Below are positions 30,294 through 40,599 of a stretch of 64,000 nt of DNA, one piece after another. The position numbers and the translations under genes were made by a program. Each line of letters opens with the position of its first letter. Within the stretch, counting starts at the first letter, position 1. Origin of the DNA: Prostheceraeus crozeri (Eukaryota; Platyhelminthes; Polycladida; Euryleptidae); contig CAJQUW010002197.1 in the NCBI GenBank assembly GCA_907163375.1, positions 224,501-288,500 of the forward strand, in the 5' to 3' direction. Under the pieces are notes generated by a model. It was not told the DNA's origin. It made no database searches and was given only the letters and a program-made list of their open reading frames with translations.

Positions 30294-30839
30294 ATGAAAC
30301 GTCATCGCTACACCATCGTCAACATTCTCCGACGCATCAGACTCCACACGAAAATCGATCTCGCAACATTACATCAACAAATTCTAAACAGCAAGTATTA
30401 TCCGGGTCGACCGCAAATGTTAGTGGTGAAGATGAGCAATTTACGGAATCTTCAACTCTTTCCAAATGGAACTGTACAGATTCTCGGCGCCCTTTCTCAT
30501 TCATCAGCGCGGTTAATGCGCTTAGAGCTGCAGAAACTACTACGACGGATATGGAAGAGGGAGAAGCGTGTGATGTCGAATCTGACTGTGGACAATATGG
30601 TGATCTCTACTCAATTGAGTGAAGATGTATCGTTTTTGAAGATTCATACCAGCAGTTTCAATTTGTGTAATGAATCAGAACTTTTTCCCGCGGCTCTCAT
30701 TAGCTGCTGGTTACCTGTACATGTCGCAATCTTTCATAATAGTAAAGTCATCATTACTGGACTGAAATCTGAGATGCAAGCAGATACGATCCTAGACTAT
30801 CTAATCGAGTATGTAGATAACCATCGGATTGTAAAATAA
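30294..30839 (+). CDS. TATA-binding-protein-like protein, copy B
   Basis: Also open over 181 residues, the same length as in copy A. Lobe 1 is almost identical; lobe 2 differs at about a dozen positions (for example NESELFPAALI where copy A has YEPELFPAALI, and SEMQADTILDYLI for SHVQANLILDYLI). The frame has stayed open in both copies while neighbours decayed, which may reflect chance or a late loss of constraint. It shares the plus-strand island with the PC4-like genes and ends 8 bp from the protease stop. Confidence 0.86.
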   Translation: MKRHRYTIVNILRRIRLHTKIDLATLHQQILNSKYYPGRPQMLVVKMSNLRNLQLFPNGTVQILGALSHSSARLMRLELQKLLRRIWKREKRVMSNLTVDNMVISTQLSEDVSFLKIHTSSFNLCNESELFPAALISCWLPVHVAIFHNSKVIITGLKSEMQADTILDYLIEYVDNHRIVK

Positions 30840-30847
30840 AAACAATT

Positions 30848-31336
30848 TTAATTCCAACATGATGTTTTTTGTTTCAAATCATTATAGAACATACAAATCA
30901 TCTTTTCATTAGAAGATGGATTACATGAAAACTTTTGAATAACAGATTTAAATTGGTGTACATGTAAACGTTTTAAAATGAAGTACAATACTAAAGCACC
31001 ACAAGTTGATGAAAGTGGATGTCGCAGTATGCGCTCATTTTGTTGATATTGACGAGTATGCATTCTCAATCACTGCTGTGTTGGTATATTCGGAGGTTGA
31101 GCAGGAGAGTCAAATAGTTCACCACCTCTGTGTTTTCCAATAAAGATAGCTTTCCAATGCTCACCTTCTAAATTCTGTGAATGAGTGTTCAATACAATAA
31201 AGATGGGATGCTGTTTTACTGTAGTCGGTAAGGTATCTAGCGAATAGACATTATCAAAAGCTTTCAACGAAGCTTCATTTGCAGTACGCTGCATTTTAGT
31301 CTTAATATCGTCAGTATTCAACCAATTCATTGGCAA
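30848..31336 (-). pseudogene. Adenain-like capsid-maturation protease, copy B
   Basis: Same landmarks as copy A (GEHWKAIFIG, GGELFDSPA, STCGALVLYFILK). The start of the gene overlaps the end of the major capsid gene by about 10 bp. Confidence 0.75.
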
Positions 31337-32570
31337 TTATGGTGAAGAATCACGTCACGATACTTAGCTATTTGAATGCTTGAATCAAAGACTGCATAAA
31401 TTAATACATTGATCGTCTCCGTTAGCGTTGTTTTGAACTCCAGATCCAAGCAAATATTATGAGGAACGTTAGCTTGACGATAAGGTGCACTAATATCGCT
31501 GTCGGCAGTCAAATCAAATGCATAAATAGTATATCCATTCTTAAACTCTTTCATTGTGAGTCCGTTGGTGTCGTCTGTGTTGTAAAAGCCAAAGACATTC
31601 ATATAATCAACATAACTACGTAGAAATTGATAAGAAGTATAATCTGGTTTATAAGGTGGACCAGGATGACTAACACCATTTACGCGCAAAGCAATTTCAC
31701 TTAAATTGTTGTATTTGAATTTGAAAGGATTCTTCTTGACTTTGCCATTGAATGCATCATTTTCAACCATTGCTACCATGAGGAGCTTTGGCGCTTCCGA
31801 TGGAAAGAGACCATCTTTCATAAAACTCTTTTGATCTTTAGAAATAGTAAATGTGAGAAGCTTTGTATGTTGAATGGGATAAATGGCATTGTTGCGGCTA
31901 AGACCCTCAGCATGCCCTCTAATTACACTTGGATTAGCCGCCACTCGACGAATGTATACTGCAATATCTTCCACATGAATTTTAAATTTCACAACTGAAG
32001 CAAATGCATTCAACAAAAATTCAGGCTTATTCAATGTAAGTTTGAGTCACATACTGGTATTACAGAGTAAAAATGTCTGAAGTCTAAATTAAGTGGACCA
32101 CATAGCTGACATACTTTGCTATCTTTAATCAAAGCAAATCGCTTTACAAAACCAGTGTTTTTCTCACTGTCAAATAGTGCTACTTGATCTCTATGCCATC
32201 CCATTGCTTCCATATGACTGTTTTAAGCTGCTGGATGAAACTGTGATAGAGCATTCAAATATGCCTTATAGAAATAATCGCTTTGACCACCTCCCATCTG
32301 TTTCTCACCGATAGTTAGAGAAACATCGCGAAATAATGCTGCCAGCGGTAAATTGTTCAGACCAACTTTATGTGCATCTTCAATTTTAGTTCCATCTTCT
32401 TGTTGAATTCTGAACCTCACATCAACCATCGCATAACTCAAATCAATGTAGTCATCGCTAGCGCCAGGAATTAAAAATTCAATAGGACCAGTATTCTCAG
32501 CTGTACGAGGATGATAATCTACAATACTTGAACTAAGAATATCTGTTTGTATTGCTTGTTGATCAAACAA
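31327..32570 (-). pseudogene. Major capsid protein, F54H12.2-type, copy B
   Basis: This copy has no large insertion, so the gene spans about 1.24 kb. It shows GPIEFLIPGASDDYIDLSYA near the N-terminus, the family pattern G-P-I-E-F-x-x-P-G-x-x-D-x-Y-I-D-L, followed by the same landmarks as copy A (GHAEGL, VENDAFNG, GYTIYAFDLT). Fossil. Confidence 0.82.
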
Positions 32571-32586
32571 ACAAAACCCTGAAGTT

Positions 32587-33054
32587 TTACACCTTATGAT
32601 TAGAAGTTATGACAGCGTCGTCGTTTAGCACTTGATGAAAGATTACAGCGCGCGCGACGTTTGTGTTTCTTAGTTTTGTCTGAAGTTCGCTTCTTACCAC
32701 CTCCGCCCTGTTTTCTTTTTCTTTAGCATTCATTCGTTTAGGTGCTTTCTTTTGTTGAGTAGAATTAAAGGTTTGCTGTAATGTTCTCAGACCGCGTTCC
32801 TTCCCACGATCTAGTAATCTACTCTTTACATTTTTACCACTGGTAATATCATTAACAACATCACCAGCAAAGCCAACCGCATTATTTAAAACAGTTCGTT
32901 TCAAAGATCTTCCGACAGTAGATAAGAGAGGTGCTACAACATATTTCAGGGCACCAAATATGCTATCTCCACGTTCACGGCGAGTACCGGTGTAAATTGC
33001 ACCCACGCCACTTAGATAGGAGGGGCGTGAAAAAAACGATGCAGTCGAATTCAT
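32587..33054 (-). CDS. Minor capsid/core protein, copy B
   Basis: 155 residues, few differences from copy A. The basic TRRERGD motif and the KNVKSRLLDRGKERGLRTLQ helix are kept. Confidence 0.6.
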   Translation of the reverse strand: MNSTASFFSRPSYLSGVGAIYTGTRRERGDSIFGALKYVVAPLLSTVGRSLKRTVLNNAVGFAGDVVNDITSGKNVKSRLLDRGKERGLRTLQQTFNSTQQKKAPKRMNAKEKENRAEVVRSELQTKLRNTNVARAVIFHQVLNDDAVITSNHKV

Positions 33055-33094
33055 AACTTAGACCTTGGAATTACAAGTTATATCTTTGCATAAA

Positions 33095-34157
33095 TCACTG
33101 ATGATCGCGTAGATGAAAGATGTCTGCACGACGCATCCAAGAGTTCATATTTGAAGGATAACCGACCCATTTAATAAGACACCATTCTTCACCTTGTCGT
33201 TTTTTACATCGAATGATTTCCTCTACTAAATATGTTTCACTTTGAGTGACCAACTCAATCTCATCACGATAAAAGCTACCATCAATTTCTTCATTATCGT
33301 AATTTTTCAACTTGTAAGTTGTTGGGGAGTCTTTTTTATTGATACTTGAAACTGTGAAAATTTCTTCTGTCTAATTCGAGAGATCACCTTTGTCAAAAAC
33401 ACTCTTTACTTTTGATATGCGAACTCTATCAACTATTTTCACATCAGTTTTTACATTATTACGCTTGCGTTGCAATGTTTCACACACTCTATCTACGTTG
33501 TCAGCATGCACATCCGCAGGTCTGAGTCAAATAGAACGATGAATAGAGTGATTGTAGGCATGTAGCGTATCTTGTAGAACCTTTGTCCAATTTTGTGTTA
33601 AGTTGGCAGTGAAATGTCGCCACAAGCGATTTTTTAATGGGCGATTATAACGTTCAACTAGTGCAGCCTTATAAGCACTCTTTACACTAAACAGCTCAAT
33701 ATCATATCTCTCAAATAATCTTCCCACATGCTGATTTTCGAACTCTTTTCCTTGATCACTCTGAATTCTCTTTGGAATGCGATTCTCTCGGAACATTGAC
33801 TGGAATGCCTTTGCTACTCGCTTACCCTCTCTAGTTTTTAAAGGTTGAGCCCACGCATAACATGAGAAAATATCAATTACGGTTAAGATAAAATTGTGTC
33901 CCCAGTTATGTTTTGAAATAGCGGCAACGTCACACAAATCTGCTTGCCACTGTTCATCAATGTCATGAGCAATGTAATGACGGGTCCGGTACTTCTTTTT
34001 TGCTTGTTTGTGGAGTGTATATGTAGCTTGATCCTTTAGCCATTTTCAACTTGTGAGCGTGGAAGACCGCTCGCTTTTGACAAATTCTTTATAGATGCAA
34101 ATCCTTCCGGATGCTTTACATCATAATATATTGACTTTAAAAGTTCATCCGATGACG
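33095..34157 (-). pseudogene. Retroviral-type integrase with chromodomain, copy B
   Basis: The first Asp region is readable here (DLCDVAAISKHNWGHNFILT, VIDIFSCYAWAQPL), followed by SDQGKEFENQHV and the VERYNRPLK region. The chromodomain (YLVEEIIRCKKRQGEEW, WVGYPSNMNSW) is unchanged from copy A. An N-terminal HHCC-type zinc finger is not evident. Fossil. Confidence 0.85.
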
Positions 34158-34159
34158 AC

Positions 34160-34730
34160 TTACTCTTTCTCCTTCTTCTCTTGTTTTTGTTTTCTTACCT
34201 TTTTGCCTTTACAGCAACCACAGGATTTATGGGATTTACGTTTACATTGCTTAGGAGTCTCATTGTGAGAGCTGGCACAGCAAGTACAAGTTACAGTTAC
34301 ATTTACTTCCGGCGGCTCATTACATGGTAAGCAACACATCTGCTTCATATTAATAGTCTGAGAACATGCATTTGTTTGGAGGAGTTCCTCTACGTCGTTC
34401 TCTTCCCCTTGTTTGTTTGATGGGTGTGGGAGTGGATTTAGAAGGTTATCTCTTAAACCAATTTCTTGGCATTTTAATTTTACTCTTAACCGGTGAAGTA
34501 GTTGAGGTAGCATCAACTGCTGAAATAGAATCAAGTTCTTTCAATGTTTCATTATTCAAAGCAAATTTTGGAACATTGTGCTTTTTCAATAGTTTAAAAA
34601 AGTAAGACCAACCAGGTGGGACATAGCCTTGACGGCGCTTTCTGCGTGTTGCATGCTGAATCAAGTCTTCATAACGTGAAGCGTTAATAATTCCATTATC
34701 ATCTGAAATGATTTTACCTCTATCATTCAC
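34160..34730 (-). pseudogene. Basic, Cys-rich small protein(s) upstream of integrase, copy B
   Basis: Same pair of overlapping frames as in copy A, with the PPGWSYFFKLLKKHNVPKFA stretch and the CCLPCNE/TCTCCASS/CGCCKGKK cysteine cluster. Changes are few. Confidence 0.45.
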
Positions 34731-34784
34731 AGTGAGATATGGTTCAATGCTGTTGAAAAGGGATATTGTATATGCACGAGATGC

Positions 34785-35021
34785 TTAAGGTGTAGCAGTC
34801 GAAACAAAGTCACGCATCTTATTCTTCAAACTTTTTGATTCTTCGACAGTCTTCGATTGTAATAATACAGCACGATGTGGATCTTTGATATGCGCATTTT
34901 GCTGATAATTTAATTCATTCTTATAAATTTCATTTGCGAGAGGTTGTCTTACTTGTTGCATAGCAGTCAATTGCACATATTCATCCTGAGGAATAACAAC
35001 CATGCGAGAATAAGAACTCAT
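34785..35021 (-). CDS. Small conserved Polinton protein (MSSYSRM), copy B
   Basis: Protein identical to 6988-7224 over all 78 residues. Confidence 0.55.
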   Translation of the reverse strand: MSSYSRMVVIPQDEYVQLTAMQQVRQPLANEIYKNELNYQQNAHIKDPHRAVLLQSKTVEESKSLKNKMRDFVSTATP

Positions 35022-35024
35022 AGT

Positions 35025-35705
35025 TTGTAGATAATCATAGGCTTTTTTTAAAATATCACTTCGAAATCTAAATTCTTCCGGACACTCTTGTATAAAATTA
35101 ATAAATAAGTAACCGTGTGGTTTTTCAGTTGCTGCTTAAAAAAGTTCAATTAAGGCTTTTGAACCTCTTGGCGCAGCTTGTCGAGCTAAAATTTCAAATT
35201 GACTTCTATCTCGTGGATTCTTAAAAACAGCGTAATAGTGTGTATTCAGGTTTCGTGTGCGGGCTTCTTTCCCATCAGGAAAAAATTTTTGCGTGTTATG
35301 GATTATAAAGCATCCTTTGTGATGTGCTGCGCGAGTGAACATATCTGTAACATCTTTAGAATTCTTGCTTTCTTTTAATAGATCATCCAATACAACGGCA
35401 TCATTGGACTGAATATTTTCCACTGGAATAATTCCTTCATTTCGAATAAAGTTAAGACGTTGAAATTCCTGAAAGGGTGACGGTTGATAAATGCCATAAC
35501 ACCAAATCACTCGATTGATAGGTTCCCTAAACAACTCTTTTCTTTTATCTAGCAAATTCAGAGTGAAAACAATTTTACCTGCATGGGATGGACCTGATAC
35601 AGTCAGAACTTTATCACATTGAAGCCTGAAATCCACTTTAATACTTTGGGATTCAATATTTGCATAATTAACGCTTAGGACCAAAGATGCTACCGAATAG
35701 GTCAC
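35025..35705 (-). pseudogene. FtsK/HerA packaging ATPase, copy B
   Basis: Same landmarks as copy A: SGPSHAGKIVFTLNLLDKR, VVLDDLLKESKNSKDVTDMF, THYYAVFKNPRDRSQFEILA and the downstream KPHGYLFI-type end. About a dozen residues differ. Confidence 0.8.
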
Positions 35706-36203
35706 CTACTACAGGAGCTAATACAGGAGCCCAATAGGTCACCAACTCGAAAACCAATTGTGCTACGATCAAGTACCATTGCATCTTTGAGTTTCTTTTA
35801 ATACAAAGTTGAATGCGAATATGTGAAATCTCTTCAATCACTAGACTGCTACCATGATGGGTAAATACATCAAGACGTTGGGCAACTTTTCCCACATGTC
35901 TTTCAAAAAATCTTCGGGATTGTCTACAACTTCCATCGAATAAGAAGCAAAGTGGAAGAAACGATCTTCTACCTCTTCTTTCCCAAAATGACTGAAATGA
36001 ATTTTCGCAACTAATCTCACCATTACAATTCTATTAGAAAACGTATCCATTAACTTCAAAAATAGAGTGCTAGTATCACCAGTAACTGATTTGATGTTGA
36101 TCTCATCTTTATGAAAAGTTATCACATAATCTTGAATAGCTCCCTTTAAGCTTTGTCTATGAAAACTTAATGTTTCACAATCATTTGAGGAAGACATTGT
36201 CAT
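35706..36203 (-). pseudogene. Pol-N-like small protein, copy B
   Basis: The start MTMSSSNDCETLSFHRQSLK, which precedes the DYVITFHKDEINIKSV stretch, is seen here in full. The remainder follows copy A. The interval between this gene and the ATPase is shorter than in copy A and lacks the LINE. Confidence 0.4.
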
Positions 36204-36257
36204 CCTTCATCTTTCCCACCCGTTGCATGAAAATAACAAAGTTTTTTCATAAAGCAT

Positions 36258-36815
36258 TTATTGAACGACTTTAACAAGCATGCATTGCAAATTTTGGGTT
36301 TGAAACAGATAAAATAGATACAGTTGGTAGCTATCATATAAAGAGCAATGATGACCAAACATTACTTTAGCAGTGTTGAGAAAAGGAGGGAAAAGGCATT
36401 GATTATGAATGTAGCGACTACAACGAACATTTGAAATAGGAACACTCAATTCCTTAAAAAGTTCAGTGACTTCATGATAGTGTTGATTAGCTCTACTATC
36501 CGAAGGTGGAAGTAGAATATCATTGATGATTAAATTAGGAAATAGCTTCTTTTCCTTAGTAGGATTATTTCAAAGGATATGTACAGTATTGAAAACTGCT
36601 AACCATCTTTTAAAGTCAGTAAGAAGAGCACTTTCATTAGAAGAGCCATAGTCTTGCAAGTATTGCTGATTAAGTCCATGGATGTGTTTTCTCGCCCAAC
36701 TATCAGCGTTGGGATCACACTTGGCATGCTGATGGTAGACACTAACAATTTGATACGACCAATTGTCCATAGCAATAGCACTGAGCTCCTGTACAGGTTC
36801 ACCCTCACAATCCAT
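36258..36815 (-). pseudogene. DEDD-type exonuclease-like protein, copy B
   Basis: The 81-residue first part is identical to copy A, including MDCEGEPVQELSAIAMDNW and HIHGLNQQYL, so this domain has been conserved between the copies. Confidence 0.5.
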
Positions 36816-36839
36816 AGAAGTGATGATAGATAACTAAAA

Positions 36840-37178
36840 AGGAAATTACTTATTTTTACTTATCTGATGAAGAGTCCTATAACATATTACAAAATGATGA
36901 AGTACATCGATGCTGTTCACGACAAAATACACAAATAACATGATGGCAGCGAAGAAGCAAATTTATCTGATAAGTCCACGTTTACGACACTCAAAGCACA
37001 TGAGCGAATTGTCATAAGGTAGAGATAGGTAATGACTAGTGATTCTCCTTCTCTGGCTTGCGTTTAGCGGCAGCATTCTTCTCTGACTTGCGCTTTGTAC
37101 CGCTCTCGTTGAGGATTTGATCAATAATGTCATGAACGTCTGGTTGCTTTGGTATATGTAGGATGGATTGAGCATGCA
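36840..37178 (-). pseudogene. Membrane-segment / basic-tail region, copy B
   Basis: Both overlapping readings of copy A recur (CFECRKRGLIR; KQPDVHDIIDQ with the Lys-rich tail). On its upstream side the region is interrupted by the foldback element at 37179-37550. Confidence 0.35.
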
Positions 37179-37550
37179 TTAGTTCAAGTGAGGCCATTCC
37201 TGGTGTATGACTAAATATCTTCAATTGCCACTGGCTTTCTCAGGAATCAAAAAGAAATCTTTGCAAACCAAATATTTCGTTATTCTTCATCAAGGGTGAC
37301 AGAATGAATGCACGGGCAGATGACAGATGGCAGTTTATGTACAGAATGAGAAAATAGAAATGACGTAGAGGACGTCAGTCAGTCACTAGCGGAGCTCACG
37401 ATGTCGTCCGACTGCCACATAGTGCAAGTGACCTGGCAGCCAGCCAACTCCGCAAGTGCACGCAACCAATGAAGAATAGCGAAATATTGGGTATTGCAAA
37501 GATTTCTTTTTGATTCCTGAGAAAGGCAGTGGCAATTGAAGATGTTTAAT
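37179..37550. mobile_element. Foldback (MITE-type) insertion in copy B
   Basis: 372 bp absent from copy A. It is flanked by GGATTGAGCATGCA (37165-37178) and GGATTCAGCATGCA (37551-37564), of which AGCATGCA is exact; copy A has a single GGATTGAGCATGCG there. Inverted arms of about 80 bp (from about 37210 and ending about 37548) share ATCTTCAATTGCCACTG, TTTCTCAGGAATCAAAAAG and AAATCTTTGCAA. No coding capacity. An exact 8-bp core duplication would fit hAT; a 9-10 bp one would fit a Mutator-like foldback. Confidence 0.7.
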
Positions 37551-37787
37551 GGATTCAGCATGCATCGATGTAGAGGCTAATTTATTATTGTGGTGATAGC
37601 CATAATATATTCCACTGATAGTAAAACCAATATTCCAAGTGCCTTCTGCGAGGTCTTCACATCAGATGGATGTTACTTGATCTCCGTCCTTTTTATAGTA
37701 TGAGCACCAATGCGATAGTGGTAAAGAAAGCTTTGCACCATCCCATATCTTTCTATAAGGAGTATCATTGTCATCTCTCGCCTTCCA

Positions 37788-38210
37788 TTACTTGCTAAGG
37801 GGAGTAGGGATGTCCATATTTAATGTTGCAAACTCTTCAATAATATCGAGTTGGCGACGTATGTATGGATTCACAGGAATGACTACGTAGTCCCCATACT
37901 GATTGTTCAATATCTTCACTTCAGTGGAAGGAATCATTCCCGTTTTCAATACTGTACTATGATCGTAACAACGTATGGCTTGTCGGAATTTACGCTGTAG
38001 TGGGGTAGGATTATGTACTTTTGTTGTCTCTTCTAATGGCCTCAACATTAGACGATCGGATTGTAGAGAACCTTGTAACGCCTGAACACTATCTTGTCCT
38101 GCAAGTGTAGTAGATGTAGTAGATGCCTGAAAATAAAAGATATTGCTATTAAGTTAACACTCAAGTGAGGAGAGGAAGGAAGGTTCCGACTTACCATTTC
38201 AGTTGGATAA
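37788..38210 (-). CDS. End gene with start-codon intron, copy B
   Basis: The exon 2 product matches copy A with a few changes. ATG at 38195-38197 is followed by GTAAGT; the intron runs to 38127 (68 bp) and exon 2 again opens GCATCTACTACATC. Conservation of the splice signals in both copies supports their use. Confidence 0.6.
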
Positions 38211-38369
38211 TATGATAGTTGAGCTGAGAGAATGTGAGAATGTCACTTGTGCGACTCAAAGATAGAACGATTGTTAATCGGTGAACCTCATTATTTATAG
38301 AGAAATGCTGGATTCTCATTGGACAACGATCCTCATTGGCCAATGACATCAAGCTGATTCTCAATCTTA

Positions 38370-38746
38370 TCTCCGTTTTCTTGTCTGATGCTTTGTTTGG
38401 TCGCTATAGCCCAAAAACCACAAAATTCAACCTTCGTTGTGTTTCAACATAGTCAAAAATGCTTAAGTCACTCTTTACTCTAAACGAAGGAAGGTATGGT
38501 AAAACAGTGGTTTTCAGTGAGTTTGTCTCATTCTTAGCTTTCAAACGAGCTACTGCACGACTTTCTAAGATCTCTAGAACCAAAGTTTGAAGTCTCTCTG
38601 CCTAGGGGGTATGCACTTTTTCTGTCAAAATCACCTGGAAACAATGTTCCTAGACCTAAAATTGGCCAAGAAGCCCGAATCCGTTGTCGATTTTTCCGTC
38701 CGAGGCTTAATTTAACCGCTACAGACCAAAACGCAAATTCTAACTC
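38370..38746 (-). repeat. Inner subterminal repeat of copy B
   Basis: This stretch repeats TIR words found again at 40500-40800 (TAAACGAAGGAAGGTATG, CAAACGAGCTACTGCACGAC, TAAAATTGGCCAAGAAG, CCGCTACAGACCAAAA). It lies between the end gene and the Penelope palindrome. It holds no gene. Confidence 0.65.
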
Positions 38747-38821
38747 TTGTCGGGATTGTTTTGTAGATGAAACATAAGGCAACTTTCATACGAGAAAGTA
38801 TATTTCATAAAATAAAAAAAT

Positions 38822-38849
38822 GACAAGGCCTTTCGCCCACGCTCTTCAG
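38822..38849 (-). ncRNA. Hammerhead-ribozyme-like motif, left arm
   Basis: Exact reverse complement of the motif at 40360-40387, in the matching place of the inverted arm. Confidence 0.45.
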
Positions 38850-38915
38850 GTCTACCGTGGGAAAGTAATACTGTAGGCTACATTAAAATGATCGTCTTAT
38901 ATATGATGCACCACG

Positions 38916-39422
38916 CTACTGCCACGCTAGCTTAAGCGTGAACAGGAATTCTTTATGCACGCATAGATCGGGTTTGAACTTAAGTATGTGCGTGCTCTCA
39001 ATAAGCGGCAACAATAGGCGATGACGTGCACGTGTGACGATCTTGAAGTGATTGATCTTCTCTCGTGATCTGTCAAAGCGGTCGCATTCCATTGCATGGC
39101 GCGTCACTGCACTGGATGGTGGCTTGGAAGACCGCGGCCGCGTACTTGAGCCATTCATGAGCCAGCGAGGAAGATGTTCATCAACCCTGCGTTGCAGAGC
39201 CCTCTCCGTGCGCCCGAGGTAGCTGCTACCACAGCCATAGTTGAAACTGTATAGAACATTGGATGCACGTGAGAGAGGTATTCTGTCTTTCAGGGAACGA
39301 ACAGCAATGTTGGAGGTGGAAAACACTACTCGCGGCTCGGCTGCTTGAGGTAAGACATACTCGAGACGTTTAACCAGTCGTCTTGCGTGATGATCACCCA
39401 TAAACGGCACATTCAGGAACAC
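38916..39422 (-). pseudogene. Penelope GIY-YIG endonuclease, inverted arm
   Basis: 168 codons covering the linker and the GIY-YIG domain only. The sequence from NVPFMGDHHARRL to LKLAWQ is the same as in the plus-strand arm. It starts part-way through the protein, so it is a 5'-truncated copy. Confidence 0.75.
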
Positions 39423-39444
39423 TTGTTTTCTCTTTGGTCCAATA

Positions 39445-40293
39445 ATGGGTTCGCCTAGCTTTCCTAATAATAATAGCTTTGCTTTCCTAGATGTACTGGT
39501 AATGAAAACTGACGGTGGTTATCCCCAAACTAAGATTTATCGTAAACCCACTTGGAGTGGTCTTTATATTCATTTCCTTAGCTTTATCCCTATTAAATAT
39601 AAACGTAATCTTGTTCGTTGTCTTTTTAATCGTGCCCATAAAATTTGTTCCCTTGAACACGTGGCTGCCGAGTGTGCCCTCCTCCACAAAACTCTTGAGA
39701 ACAATGGTTACCCTAAGAGGTTTGTCGAAAGGTTCAGTCAGCAATCTACAAGTGCCGAACCCATTATTGGACCAAAGAGAAAACAAGTGTTGCTGAATGT
39801 GCCGTTTATGGGTGATCATCACGCAAGACGACTGGTTAAACGTCTCGAGTATGTCTTACCTCAAGCAGCCGAGCCGCGAGTAGTGTTTTCCACCTCCAAC
39901 ATTGCTGTTCGTTCCCTGAAAGACAGAATACCTCTCTCACGTGCATCCAATGTTCTATACAGTTTCAACTATGGCTGTGGTAGCAGCTACCTCGGGCGCA
40001 CGGAGAGGGCTCTGCAACGCAGGGTTGATGAACATCTTCCTCGCTGGCTCATGAATGGCTCAAGTACGCGGCCGCGGTCTTCCAAGCCACCATCCAGTGC
40101 AGTGACGCGCCATGCAATGGAATGCGACCGCTTTGACAGATCACGAGAGAAGATCAATCACTTCAAGATCGTCACACGTGCACGTCATCGCCTATTGTTG
40201 CCGCTTATTGAGAGCACGCACATACTTAAGTTCAAACCCGATCTATGCGTGCATAAAGAATTCCTGTTCACGCTTAAGCTAGCGTGGCAGTAG
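39445..40293 (+). pseudogene. Penelope RT C-terminus plus GIY-YIG endonuclease
   Basis: 282 codons open to a stop at 40293. The RT fingers/palm with the catalytic Asp residues are missing by 5' truncation; the frame begins near the FLD motif. The thumb has YKRNLVRCLFNRAHKICSLE and ENNGYPKRFVERF. The GIY-YIG domain lies at about residues 172-202 (L-Y-x-F ... S-Y-L-G-R-T ... R-V-D-E-H), with the usual catalytic Arg and downstream acidic/His context. It would cut target DNA in an intact element. Confidence 0.82.
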
Positions 40294-40359
40294 CGTGGTG
40301 CATCATATATAAGACGATCATTTTAATGTAGCCTACAGTATTACTTTCCCACGGTAGAC

Positions 40360-40387
40360 CTGAAGAGCGTGGGCGAAAGGCCTTGTC
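40360..40387 (+). ncRNA. Hammerhead-ribozyme-like motif, right arm
   Basis: CTGAAGA, then a GC-GTGG-GC mini-stem, then GAAA and GGCCTTGTC: the CUGANGA ... GAAA ... GUC core order of the minimal type-I hammerheads known from Penelope-like termini. Stem III is not fully convincing. Mirrored in the left arm at 38822-38849. Confidence 0.45.
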
Positions 40388-40599
40388 ATTTTTTATTTTA
40401 TGAAATATACTTTCTCGTATGAAAGTTGCCTTATGTTTCATCTACAAAATAATCCCGACAACAAATTGCTTCAAGTCGTTGAAATTGCAACTCTGTCATT
40501 TTTCAGAGATGCTCAAAAATCGTTTTTTCGCTCTCAAGACTAAACGAAGAAGGGTATGAACAAGCCGTTTCTTACAATGAATTTGTCTCACTCTTGACT

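Larger units (their letters stand above)
38747..40461 (+). mobile_element. Penelope-like element forming a long palindrome
   Basis: Left arm 38747-39453 is the inverted copy of right arm 39756-40461, with a 302-bp unique centre belonging to the plus-strand copy. The plus frame (39445-40293) starts in the RT thumb (FLDVLVMKTDGG, YRKPTWSGLY, ENNGYP) and ends with a GIY-YIG endonuclease (LYSFNYGCGSSYLGRTERAL, QRRVDEHL); the minus arm encodes the same endonuclease. RT plus C-terminal GIY-YIG defines Penelope-like elements, which are known for 5' truncation and attached inverted partial copies. The arms' encoded residues are identical, so the insertion is recent. It sits inside the terminal repeat region of copy B. 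Confidence 0.85.

Noticed and set aside
39487-39822. Minus-strand frame inside the Penelope element
   Set aside because: It is antisense to the RT thumb coding sequence, which has clear family motifs on plus.
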